A DNA stretch of 64,000 bases from JACRCG01 sp964524835. Its GTDB lineage: Bacteria > Desulfobacterota > Desulfuromonadia > Geobacterales > Pseudopelobacteraceae. The stretch is from the NCBI GenBank assembly GCA_964524835.1, contig CAZGEG010000016.1, positions 47,727 to 111,726 on the forward strand, given 5' to 3'. Of the stretch, positions 1 through 7,608 are shown one piece after another. Numbering within the stretch: the stretch's first letter is position 1; each line of letters starts with the position of its first letter. The notes below the pieces were generated by a model that saw only the letters and a program-made list of their open reading frames with translations, did no database searches and was not told the origin of the DNA. The position numbers were made by a program, and so were the translations under genes.

Positions 1-841
1 TGTGATTATTGCGGATTACATCACTGGCCCAATGGCCGACGGGCATACCGTCGAATACCATGTTTCGGTAGTCGGCAAGATCCATCTGCGCCACCAGCCG
101 TTTTGCCTCATCACGCTGCGCAGGGGTAACGTATCTGCTCACAGGCACTGGCTCGATTCCCGCCCATTCTCGCCAGAGCTTATTGTCCTCGTCCATGCAT
201 GTTTGACAGTTACTCAGGCATTTAGCGCGGTCATGTTCAGGGTCACCGGTCATGCCTCCCCAGACACCACCGAAAACATTACATTCACCTTCTTGTGCCA
301 TTTCGCAGGTCAAGGGGATAATCTCGGCACCCCTCAACTTCAGAGCTTGGGAGAGCAGAAAGTCGTGGACTCTGCAGGGAGGATAAATTGTGAATGACAT
401 GCCGAACAAGACACGCTGGGGTTTGCCAGGGCTGGTTTTAACCCGTTTTTCAACGAAGGTTCGGATGTCCTGGATTTTCAGATCGAATGTGGCATCCTGC
501 TGATAGTAGCTGACAATGTGCTTGGCTATATCGGCATTACTGGGAAAATAACGAAGGCGATGCTTGTTTAGCTCGGCTGCTTCACGCGGTTTGCCTGCAT
601 ACTCATAGGCTTGCACAAGCAGGTCACCTGTCTGGAAATCTGTATCGTCGAGAGCATAGGCAGTTTCCAGACAAGCGATTGCTTCGTTGAATTTTCGTTG
701 TCTCAGATACACAATTCCAAAGGTGCGGTACACTTCCGGTGTCGATCCAAGCACTTCAAGAGAGACCCGGCAGAGTTTCTCTGCTTCTGCAAAGTCGGCT
801 GATTCAATTTCCTTGAGCGCCTGTATCAGGTAATAGTTCAT
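1..841 (-). CDS. TPR-containing protein of glycosylation island, C-terminus beyond window edge
   Basis: Open reading frame from an ATG at 841 that runs off the left edge without a stop; 280 residues are visible. AAGGA lies just upstream of the ATG. Residues about 1-105 look like tetratricopeptide helices (AEKLCRVSLEVLG, FNEAIACLETAYAL, GKPREAAELNKHRL). The following part has a new fold beginning around VLFGMSFTIYPPCRVHDF and a cysteine group (CEMAQEGEC, CLSNCQTCMDED) that I do not recognise with certainty; it recalls large surface-carbohydrate or capsule-type biosynthesis proteins. It lies 42 nt downstream of the PtmE-like gene on the same strand, so it probably belongs to the same operon. 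A role in handling the nonulosonic acid or its acceptor is inference only. Confidence 0.75.
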   Translation of the reverse strand, partial: MNYYLIQALKEIESADFAEAEKLCRVSLEVLGSTPEVYRTFGIVYLRQRKFNEAIACLETAYALDDTDFQTGDLLVQAYEYAGKPREAAELNKHRLRYFPSNADIAKHIVSYYQQDATFDLKIQDIRTFVEKRVKTSPGKPQRVLFGMSFTIYPPCRVHDFLLSQALKLRGAEIIPLTCEMAQEGECNVFGGVWGGMTGDPEHDRAKCLSNCQTCMDEDNKLWREWAGIEPVPVSRYVTPAQRDEAKRLVAQMDLADYRNMVFDGMPVGHWASDVIRNNH

Positions 842-883
842 TGTTTCCTTCTTGTTTTAGTTACTTACTCAACTTTATTATCA

Positions 884-1945
884 TTAGGAGGCGACATCAG
901 TTGCAAAACTCAAGTCCTTATTTGCAATCTCGTAGTCAGATAATCGACCAATATCCAGCCAATATTCATTGACGGTGTAGGCAGCAACCCTCATTCCTTC
1001 TTTAAGAGCAAGATCGAATAGTTGCGTCATATCGAAGAATGTTTGTTTTGGTATTAGTTTTACCATTGCAGGGTTAAGGACATAGATGCCGGCATTTATG
1101 AGGGATTTCTGTACCGGTTTTTCCTCCAGTGATATTACCTGCTCTGCGTTGGTAGCAACAACTCCGTACGGCAACTGGTACTCAACCTCTTTGACGCACA
1201 TAGTCGCATCGGCACGCATCTCCTCATGATGTTTGAGGAGCATGTCCAGATTGATCGTCGTGAGAATATCAGCATTGAGCACAATAAAAGGATCGCGAAA
1301 ATCTTCTTCGATCAGTCCGATTGCTCCGGCTGTACCCAGTCGCTGATTTTCCTCAATATAGGTGATTGACACGCCAAATTGCGATCCTTCTTGAAAATAG
1401 TTTTTGATGACGTCGGCCTTGTAGTTGACACAGAGGTATATCTGTGAAAAACCGTATTCGTAACAGTGGGATATAATGCTGCTAAGGAGTGGTTTGTTGC
1501 CGACTGACAGCATAGGTTTAGGTGTATGCTCTGTCAAGCCGCCCAGCCGTGAGCCCAAACCACCGGCCATGATAACGACCTTGTTTTGTTTGGCATTAAA
1601 CTGGAAATCATCCAGCACAACCACATCAACAAGCCTGCCTTCATCATCCACCAGTGGTACATGGCGCCGGTGAATTGATTTTAGATATTTGATGGCGTGC
1701 GCCCGGGACACCTTGTAATTAAGTGTTGTCGGTTCACGGTTGATGATCGCATCCAGGCTGTACCGCTTGTTGAGAATTGCCCGTCGGACATCACCATCTG
1801 TAATAATACCAATGAGTTTATTCTCGGCATTGACAATCGGGAGAAAACCGACTCCTTGCGTATCCAATTCTCTGATGGCATCTTCAAATGTTGTAGATTC
1901 GTCCAATACCAGTTTTCGTTTCACACTTTTACCTTGTCCAAGCAT
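884..1945 (-). CDS. ptmE: CBS-pair nucleotidyltransferase, PtmE-like (sugar-1-phosphate guanylyl/uridylyltransferase)
   Basis: Two CBS motifs occupy residues about 5-110 (GFLPIVNAENKLIGIITDGD and HVPLVDDEGRLVDVVVL). A nucleotidyltransferase domain starts near residue 122 with the signature VIMAGGLGSRLGGLTEHTPK and contains the later metal/sugar motif LNADIL. This CBS plus NTP_transferase order is that of PtmE, the glucosamine-1-phosphate guanylyltransferase that feeds GDP-sugar into legionaminic acid synthesis in Campylobacter. I chose the ATG at 1945; an in-frame TTG at 1987 would add 14 residues and neither has a strong ribosome binding site. The gene lies in the legBCFI cluster, 46 nt after the acetyltransferase stop. 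The exact nucleotide specificity cannot be read from the sequence. Confidence 0.85.
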   Translation of the reverse strand: MLGQGKSVKRKLVLDESTTFEDAIRELDTQGVGFLPIVNAENKLIGIITDGDVRRAILNKRYSLDAIINREPTTLNYKVSRAHAIKYLKSIHRRHVPLVDDEGRLVDVVVLDDFQFNAKQNKVVIMAGGLGSRLGGLTEHTPKPMLSVGNKPLLSSIISHCYEYGFSQIYLCVNYKADVIKNYFQEGSQFGVSITYIEENQRLGTAGAIGLIEEDFRDPFIVLNADILTTINLDMLLKHHEEMRADATMCVKEVEYQLPYGVVATNAEQVISLEEKPVQKSLINAGIYVLNPAMVKLIPKQTFFDMTQLFDLALKEGMRVAAYTVNEYWLDIGRLSDYEIANKDLSFATDVAS

Positions 1946-1991
1946 GTTTATTAGCTTTGATGGGATTCCCAAAAAGAAGGTTTGCAAGATT

Positions 1992-2645
1992 TTATTTTAT
2001 TTTTCGGGCTGGAATTCCAACGTACGTTCCTGAAACAACTATATCTTTTGAAACAACTGACCCCGCACCAATCAGTGAATCGCTACAAATAGTTTTGTTT
2101 TGAATGATAACGGCACCAGTTCCAACATAAACCCGTTCTGCTATATGGACATTGCCGGAAATGTGAGCTCCAGGGCTCAAAGTGGAATAATCTCCAATAA
2201 TTGATTCGTGACCGATAGTGCAATCCAGATTGATCACTACAAAATTCTTAATCACAATGTCAGTGGTAAGAGACGCATTTGAACATAAAATATTCCCCAC
2301 GCCAAAAATAACCTTGCCCGGTCTCTCATCAAAAACAATATCGGGGTGGATGAGATTGGGAAAAGAGTATGAAGACATATTTGACTTTATCTTATTTACA
2401 ATTTTTTCTTTTATTCGTGGTTCACCTACTGCGATAATGCATACACAGTCGGTTCCACGGTGAAGGGCAAAGAACCCTGATTCGGCAACGACTGGAATGT
2501 TGTTTATTGCTGTACCAACTAGTGAATCGTCGTCAGAAACGACAAAGAACTCTGCACGGTAGTCGACCCCCGTTGTCTTGAAAATATCATATGTCAGCCA
2601 GTCCACTTCTTTTGCAAAACCACCAGACCCAAATATGACATTCAT
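1992..2645 (-). CDS. Sugar O/N-acetyltransferase, PglD/NeuD family (hexapeptide repeat)
   Basis: 217 residues. The N-terminal part (MNVIFGSGGFAKEV) is the Rossmann-like PglD_N segment, and from about residue 95 the protein shows left-handed beta-helix hexapeptide repeats (VIKNFVVINLDCTIGHESII, GDYSTLSPGAHISGN, GTGAVIIQNK). In nonulosonic-acid clusters this family either N-acetylates the 4-amino sugar (LegH/PglD) or O-acetylates the finished acid (NeuD). The position next to the synthase and nucleotidyltransferase fits both. The ATG at 2645 has GAGG about 8 nt upstream, so the longer in-frame start at 2669 is not needed. The DNA is AT-rich compared with the secretion and efflux genes of the window. 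Confidence 0.85.
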   Translation of the reverse strand: MNVIFGSGGFAKEVDWLTYDIFKTTGVDYRAEFFVVSDDDSLVGTAINNIPVVAESGFFALHRGTDCVCIIAVGEPRIKEKIVNKIKSNMSSYSFPNLIHPDIVFDERPGKVIFGVGNILCSNASLTTDIVIKNFVVINLDCTIGHESIIGDYSTLSPGAHISGNVHIAERVYVGTGAVIIQNKTICSDSLIGAGSVVSKDIVVSGTYVGIPARKIK

Positions 2646-2699
2646 ATTTAACCTCGTATCACATATCATCTTGCTTCAAGCATCAGTACCAAACAAATT

Positions 2700-3752
2700 C
2701 TATGTAAAGTCTCCCCATTCCAGTTCGTCGCCTTCTTCCATATCTCTGATCACTTTCTTTCCCGTCACATACTTCTGTTCATCGGGGTTGATGCCTGTTC
2801 CGGGCCTCATATAATCGAGATCAGCTGCCTGGATTATCTCACCCTGTTTCATTCCCCGTTTCAACACGGCTCTGCGGCGAAACTTTACCCGCTTCTCCAT
2901 TTCAGCCGGAGAGACCGTCCGTACCGAGGAGCCAAGGGCTTTAAATATGTTTCTTCCATCCTCGACGATGACCTTGAGCTCTGACGGGTCAGCCGAAATC
3001 CAGTGATCCCAGCCTTCCATCTCTTTGTCCAGGGTAAAATGCTTTTCAATCACACAGGCACCCAGGGTGATTGCTGCCAGAGGAATTGCGGTGCCGATAG
3101 TGTGATCGCTGAACCCTACCGGCACATCGAAAGCCTGCTGCAGAGATGCCATATTTCGCAGGTGGATATCCTCATATTCGGGAGGGTAGATCGAGATGCA
3201 GTGCAGAAGGATGATCGGACCGGAGCCACTTTCCCGCAGGCTCATAATGGCCCGCTCGATTTCTGCGAGGGTCGACATGCCGGTTGAGAGGATGACCGGC
3301 TTCCCTTTCCTGCCGACATATTCAAGAAATGGGAGATTGTTGATATCCATGGATGCAACCTTGAAGCAGGGTACATTCAGAGAATCAAGCAGATCAACCT
3401 CGTCCGGCGAAAACGGTGAGGAAAGAAACGTTATGCCCACGGATGCGCAGTATGCGGCGATTTCCCGGTGCTGGTCGTGGGTAAACTGGTACTTTTCAAC
3501 CATTGCCTCCAACGATCCAAAATGCCGGTGTTTGTCTGCGTAGTCAGTGTTCCGTGCATATTCGGCCCTGCTGATCAGTGACTCTTTGCTCCAGGACTGG
3601 AATTTGACTGCATCGGCACTGCACTCCCTGGCCACGTCGATGTGCTTCTTGCAGAGCGCCATGTCACCGTTGTGGTTGGCACCTATTTCGGCAATGATAT
3701 ACGGGAGGTGTCCGGGCCCAACCATACGCCCCGAGAGATTTATTGATTCCAT
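2700..3752 (-). CDS. legI: N-acetylneuraminate/legionaminic acid synthase (NeuB/LegI family)
   Basis: 350 residues, the normal length for the family. The NeuB barrel is shown by AEIGANHNGD near residue 21, DAVKFQSW near 47, HCISIYPPEYEDIHL in the middle and FSDHTIGTAIPLAAI followed by VIEKHFTLDKEMEG. A C-terminal SAF (antifreeze-like) domain covers about residues 285-350 (KRGMKQGEIIQAADLDYMRP). The enzyme condenses a 6-carbon amino sugar with phosphoenolpyruvate to a nine-carbon acid. Legionaminate rather than sialate is inferred from neighbouring LegB, LegC and PtmE homologues. Its start overlaps the end of the upstream glycosyltransferase by 13 nt, implying translational coupling. Confidence 0.9.
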   Translation of the reverse strand: MESINLSGRMVGPGHLPYIIAEIGANHNGDMALCKKHIDVARECSADAVKFQSWSKESLISRAEYARNTDYADKHRHFGSLEAMVEKYQFTHDQHREIAAYCASVGITFLSSPFSPDEVDLLDSLNVPCFKVASMDINNLPFLEYVGRKGKPVILSTGMSTLAEIERAIMSLRESGSGPIILLHCISIYPPEYEDIHLRNMASLQQAFDVPVGFSDHTIGTAIPLAAITLGACVIEKHFTLDKEMEGWDHWISADPSELKVIVEDGRNIFKALGSSVRTVSPAEMEKRVKFRRRAVLKRGMKQGEIIQAADLDYMRPGTGINPDEQKYVTGKKVIRDMEEGDELEWGDFT

Positions 3753-4633
3753 ATTTCCTCCAGTTCAGGGTGAGCAACGCATGACCACCAGTTGCTCTGA
3801 ATAGGCAGCTTGTTCAAGGCAAGAACATACCTCTCAAGCATACCCGAATTTGCCAAAACGTTGTTGGAAAATTTCTCCACTTTTCGATGTGCCCGGGCGA
3901 ACATTTCTTTTTGCATTTCTACTGTAATACGATCAATGAAGATGAGCTGATGCTGCCGAACAATTTGCGTCGCAATCAACACTTGTTCCGGGGTAAAGGG
4001 TGGGATGATGCGGGCGGTATTGGCTCCATGCTGACGATAGTACATCTGCGGATTGTTATCAAAACCAAGCCTGGAACCGTGTAGTAGAGCCATGGTGGCC
4101 AAATACCAATCGACGGCAATGCAGTCGGGTGGAATAGGCAGACATTTTTGCACAATCTCTGACCGATACGCTGTGTTTGACAAACCAAATATATTCCAAC
4201 GAAAGAGAATCGTGGTGTAATCGGATATCGGCGGTGGCGAAAAGGCTATATCGAGCGGAGTTCCGGACTGATCAATGAGCTGCATTGCCGTTCCTGTTAC
4301 GTCATAGTGTTGCAGGAATTGTTTGGCGGACTCAACTCGAGTCGGAAAAAGGATGTCATCACTGTCCACAAAGATGATGGTTTCGTAACGTCCCACCATC
4401 TGTTCAAGCGCCCGGTTACGTATCATTGCCGGAGTGTCGCCCGGCTGTGCAAAAACAAATTCTGCAGCCAGATGCTGGTGAGCTGCTTTTTCGATATCAG
4501 CAATTGAAAGTTGATCCACACCGATCCATATATCGAAGTCACCGTCTGTCTGCCTGCCCAACGACTGAGCCCAATCGGCACAATAGGGCTCCATCCCCGG
4601 ATAAATCGTTGAATAGACGGCGGTTCTGCTCAT
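3740..4633 (-). CDS. Glycosyltransferase, GT-A fold (family 2-like), in nonulosonic acid cluster
   Basis: 297 residues from the ATG at 4633, which overlaps the TGA of the LegF gene by 4 nt (ATGA); the longer in-frame start at 4672 would lie inside that gene. The N-terminus AVYSTIYPGMEPYCADWAQS and the segment YETIIFVDSDDILFPTRVES give a nucleotide-sugar binding fold with a DxD-like DSDD. No transmembrane segments are visible, so it is probably cytoplasmic or peripheral. Because it sits between the CMP-transferase and the synthase genes it may transfer the nonulosonic acid or build its acceptor, but the substrate is unknown. Confidence 0.75.
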   Translation of the reverse strand: MSRTAVYSTIYPGMEPYCADWAQSLGRQTDGDFDIWIGVDQLSIADIEKAAHQHLAAEFVFAQPGDTPAMIRNRALEQMVGRYETIIFVDSDDILFPTRVESAKQFLQHYDVTGTAMQLIDQSGTPLDIAFSPPPISDYTTILFRWNIFGLSNTAYRSEIVQKCLPIPPDCIAVDWYLATMALLHGSRLGFDNNPQMYYRQHGANTARIIPPFTPEQVLIATQIVRQHQLIFIDRITVEMQKEMFARAHRKVEKFSNNVLANSGMLERYVLALNKLPIQSNWWSCVAHPELEEIWNQ

Positions 4634-5340
4634 GTGCGCCGGCCTGCCATCAATACCTCGGCCATCTTCCAATCATCTTCGGTGTCAATATCGATCGCCC
4701 GCTGCCAGGGGATGGCCCACCCCCGATAGTCGGGAGCATAAAATGTGGCATGTTGCCTGAGCACTTCTGACTTTGCCCACCAGATTGCGCCGGTCGGGCA
4801 AAAAAGAATTGGCAGATCCTGGCTTCTGACTCCCATTTGCTCTTTAAACAGAGGAGTAAGGATGTTCCGGCCGTCACGAGTCATGGCCCACCATGGATTA
4901 AGCCAACCATATTCAGTTACCGATATCTGGGAATCGGCCGCGGTCTCAATAAACTGTGCATAGCTGTCTCTGATGTCGTTGGCGTTGCGCAAGGGGCAAT
5001 TGGCCATTAACTGGCATACATTACTGTAGATGCCGGCGTGGGGATCAAGGCGGTTGAGGGCATCCAGGGTGACCATTGAAACCGGGGTAAAATCATCAGC
5101 AAGCGCACTGTCCCGTACAAACGGAACTTCGGCGCCACAGGCCCGGGCAACCTCGGCGATTTCCTCCGAATCGGTGCTGACAATGACTGACTGGAAAATA
5201 CCGCTCATCAACGCGGCTTCTATGGTATAGGCCACGGCAGGCTTGCCGTGCAGCAGGCGAATGTTCTTTTTCGGGACCCGCTTTGAACCTCCCCGGCAGG
5301 GGATAACTGCAAGAATTATAGGCGAGAAATCAGTAGCCAT
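4630..5340 (-). CDS. legF: CMP-nonulosonate cytidylyltransferase (NeuA/LegF family)
   Basis: 236 residues. The N-terminal signature AVIPCRGGSKRVPKKNIRLL and GKPAVAYTIEAAL is that of CMP-N-acetylneuraminate/legionaminate/pseudaminate synthetases, followed by QSVIVSTDSEEIAEVARACG and a central QLMANCPLR motif. It activates the acid made by the synthase with CTP. AAGGA precedes the ATG at 5340. It follows the LegC gene by 27 nt and overlaps the next glycosyltransferase by 4 nt, so the genes are clearly one operon. Assignment to legionaminate rather than pseudaminate rests on the neighbours. Confidence 0.88.
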   Translation of the reverse strand: MATDFSPIILAVIPCRGGSKRVPKKNIRLLHGKPAVAYTIEAALMSGIFQSVIVSTDSEEIAEVARACGAEVPFVRDSALADDFTPVSMVTLDALNRLDPHAGIYSNVCQLMANCPLRNANDIRDSYAQFIETAADSQISVTEYGWLNPWWAMTRDGRNILTPLFKEQMGVRSQDLPILFCPTGAIWWAKSEVLRQHATFYAPDYRGWAIPWQRAIDIDTEDDWKMAEVLMAGRRT

Positions 5341-5367
5341 TATTGGTTATCCTTTGCACGTGACGGC

Positions 5368-6468
5368 TTAACTCAGGAATTCCTTAATTACATCACAAAC
5401 CCGCACAATATCTTCAGGTTTGTTGAGTGTCGAAGATGGCAGACAGAGCCCGTGATGGTAAATATCCAGAGCAACAGGGCACTCACGACTTGAAAACCTG
5501 GTATAGGGTGGCTGTTCTGAAAGTGGCAAAAATATCCGGCGTGTCTGTATCTCTTGCTTATGTAATGCGGCCTGTAAGGCTGCGATACTAATTCCTTTTT
5601 TAAAAGTGCCGCAGGTCAACCAACATGAACTCGAGGCGAGGGAATACTCCCCCTGCAAGTGAATTGAATCCGTGGTGCCTAATTCGGCACGGTAGAGTTG
5701 GTTGAATTGTTTCCGGGTATTCAGGAAGGTGTCAAGTCGCTTCATCTGAGCCAGTCCGAGTGCCGCTTCGATGTTGGTCATACGGTAATTAAAGCCGACC
5801 TCGGGGTGAAAATAGCCCTGCGATTCATCACGGGCCTGATTGACCAGAAACTTGATGTGTTCCAGTCGCCTCGCATCATTACCAACTACCATGCCACCGC
5901 CACCGGTGGTTATAGTTTTGTTGCCGTTGAAGCTGAAGCAGCCGAGGTCACCAAAAGTGCCGGTCTGAATTCCTTTGAAGGTTGCACCTAGGCTCTCGGT
6001 AGCATCTTCTATCACGAAGAGATTATGCTTCCGGGCGATAGCCATAATGGAATCCATATCGCAAGGATTACCATATAGATGAACCGGTATAATAGCCTTC
6101 GTATGTGAGGTGATCGCTGATTCAAGTAACTCCGGATCAATATTCCAGGTTTCCCTGTCAACATCTACAATTACCGGTGTTGCGCCTACATAGGTAACCG
6201 GGTTGACAGATGCAATGAAGGTAAGGGCCGGGACGATGACCTCGTCGCCGGGACCTATGCCAAGTTCATGGAGTGCTACATGCAGAGCAGCAGTGCCGCT
6301 CTGAACCGATACCGCTTTTAGAGTGGCGAGATAGTCAGAAAAGTGCGCTTCGAACTCATCCACAAAAGGGCCAATGGTCGAGACAAAACCGGAGTCGATT
6401 GCTCGGCAGAGAAACTCCTTTTCAAGATCACCGATACAAGGGGCGTCCAAGCAGACTGTATTAAACAT
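5368..6468 (-). CDS. legC: LegC-type PLP aminotransferase (DegT/DnrJ/EryC1/StrS family)
   Basis: 366 residues from an ATG at 6468. The fold is shown by SVQSGTAALHVALHELG, GDEVIVPALTFIAS, DVDRETWNIDPE, HLYGNPCDMDSI, VIEDATESLGATF and the PLP lysine in FNGNKTITTGGGGMV. In the legionaminic pathway LegC aminates the 4-keto sugar produced by LegB, whose gene lies immediately upstream. The ATG overlaps the end of legB by 8 nt. An in-frame TTG at 6495 would extend the product by 9 residues and is less likely. A general sugar aminotransferase of another pathway is the alternative, but the pairing with LegB is typical. Confidence 0.88.
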   Translation of the reverse strand: MFNTVCLDAPCIGDLEKEFLCRAIDSGFVSTIGPFVDEFEAHFSDYLATLKAVSVQSGTAALHVALHELGIGPGDEVIVPALTFIASVNPVTYVGATPVIVDVDRETWNIDPELLESAITSHTKAIIPVHLYGNPCDMDSIMAIARKHNLFVIEDATESLGATFKGIQTGTFGDLGCFSFNGNKTITTGGGGMVVGNDARRLEHIKFLVNQARDESQGYFHPEVGFNYRMTNIEAALGLAQMKRLDTFLNTRKQFNQLYRAELGTTDSIHLQGEYSLASSSCWLTCGTFKKGISIAALQAALHKQEIQTRRIFLPLSEQPPYTRFSSRECPVALDIYHHGLCLPSSTLNKPEDIVRVCDVIKEFLS

Positions 6469-7477
6469 TGTATCGATCCACTTTATATCGTTCAAAATTT
6501 GTGGTCAGACTGAGCCATGCTATGGTCTCCTGCAATCCCCGGCGGAGCCCATCGCGACCTGCGTACTGCGGTTTCCACCCCAGCAGTCTGGTCGCCTTTG
6601 AGTTGTCTGCCCAAAGTCTTTCAACCTCGCTCTTGTCAGGCCGCATCCTCACATCATCGGTTTCAACGTCGATTTCCTCTCCCATAAGCTCGGCAATGAT
6701 TTGGACGGTTTCTCCGATGGAAACCTCAAAGTTGCTCCCCAAATTGATGATTTCACCGGTCCCGGCATCTGATTCCAGAGCCGCGATGAATCCGCTAACC
6801 GTATCGGTTACGTAGCTGAAGTCGCGAGTGGGATGCAGAGAACCTAGCCTGATACGCCGGACTCCATTGGCGATTTGTGTGATAATTGTCGGAATTACTG
6901 CTCGCGCCGATTGCCGGGGGCCATAGGTGTTGAATGGACGAACAACGGTAACAGGAGTGCCGAAAGACGAATGAAAAGAAAGTGCGATCTGGTCTGCTCC
7001 GATTTTTGAGGCCGAGTAGGGTGATTGCCCCTGAAGCGGGTGTTCTTCGGTTATGGGAACAAAGCGGGCGGTACCATATACTTCGCTGGTTGATGTATGG
7101 ATAACCTTGCTTACTCCAAGATCACGAGCTGCCTGCACAATGTTGAGTGTACCTTTGACATTGGTGTCTACATAGGTGTCCGGCGAATGATACGAGTACG
7201 GGATACCTATCAGGGCAGCCAGGTGAAGCACCGCATCACATCCCTGCATTGCTGTCCGTACACCATGGGGGTCGCGAATATCGCCGGCAAATACGTCCAG
7301 GCGTTTTTTTATTTCATCAGGAGCCTGGTCAAGCCAACCCCAGGAATTGAATGAGTTGTACATGACAAAGGCGCGAACATCGTAACCCCTCTGGATCAGG
7401 GTTTCAGTTAGATGAGAACCAATGAAGCCGCCTGCACCGGTGACAAGAATTTTTCTATTCGCCAATTTCGGGGACAT
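6461..7477 (-). CDS. legB: NAD-dependent sugar-nucleotide 4,6-dehydratase (LegB-like)
   Basis: 338 residues, short-chain dehydrogenase/reductase of the extended type. The NAD-binding motif is VTGAGGFIGSHLTE near residue 12, the catalytic region contains HTSTSEVYGTARF and YSASKIGADQIA (YxxxK), and RPFNTYGPRQSARAVIP follows. It would make the 4-keto-6-deoxy amino sugar that LegC aminates. The ATG at 7477 is preceded by GAGG; the reading frame stays open upstream to 7630 but that stretch has no conserved content. The 131 nt between this gene and the large fusion gene upstream hold no clear terminator, so cotranscription is possible. Confidence 0.88.
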   Translation of the reverse strand: MSPKLANRKILVTGAGGFIGSHLTETLIQRGYDVRAFVMYNSFNSWGWLDQAPDEIKKRLDVFAGDIRDPHGVRTAMQGCDAVLHLAALIGIPYSYHSPDTYVDTNVKGTLNIVQAARDLGVSKVIHTSTSEVYGTARFVPITEEHPLQGQSPYSASKIGADQIALSFHSSFGTPVTVVRPFNTYGPRQSARAVIPTIITQIANGVRRIRLGSLHPTRDFSYVTDTVSGFIAALESDAGTGEIINLGSNFEVSIGETVQIIAELMGEEIDVETDDVRMRPDKSEVERLWADNSKATRLLGWKPQYAGRDGLRRGLQETIAWLSLTTNFERYKVDRYNV

Positions 7478-7608
7478 TGTAAGTAACCCTCTTTCAAAAA
7501 TATAAAAACCACATCTAAATATACCGACCCATTGTTTCCGCTTGCAGAGACTTTTCATATTGCCGTTCTGCTGGTGCGCTCTTGTTAACCCCTTCTGCGT
7601 GGAGGATC

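Noticed and set aside
2..397. 131-codon plus-strand frame at the left edge
   Set aside because: The minus-strand TPR protein reading frame covers the same DNA with clear domain structure; the plus frame is a shadow.
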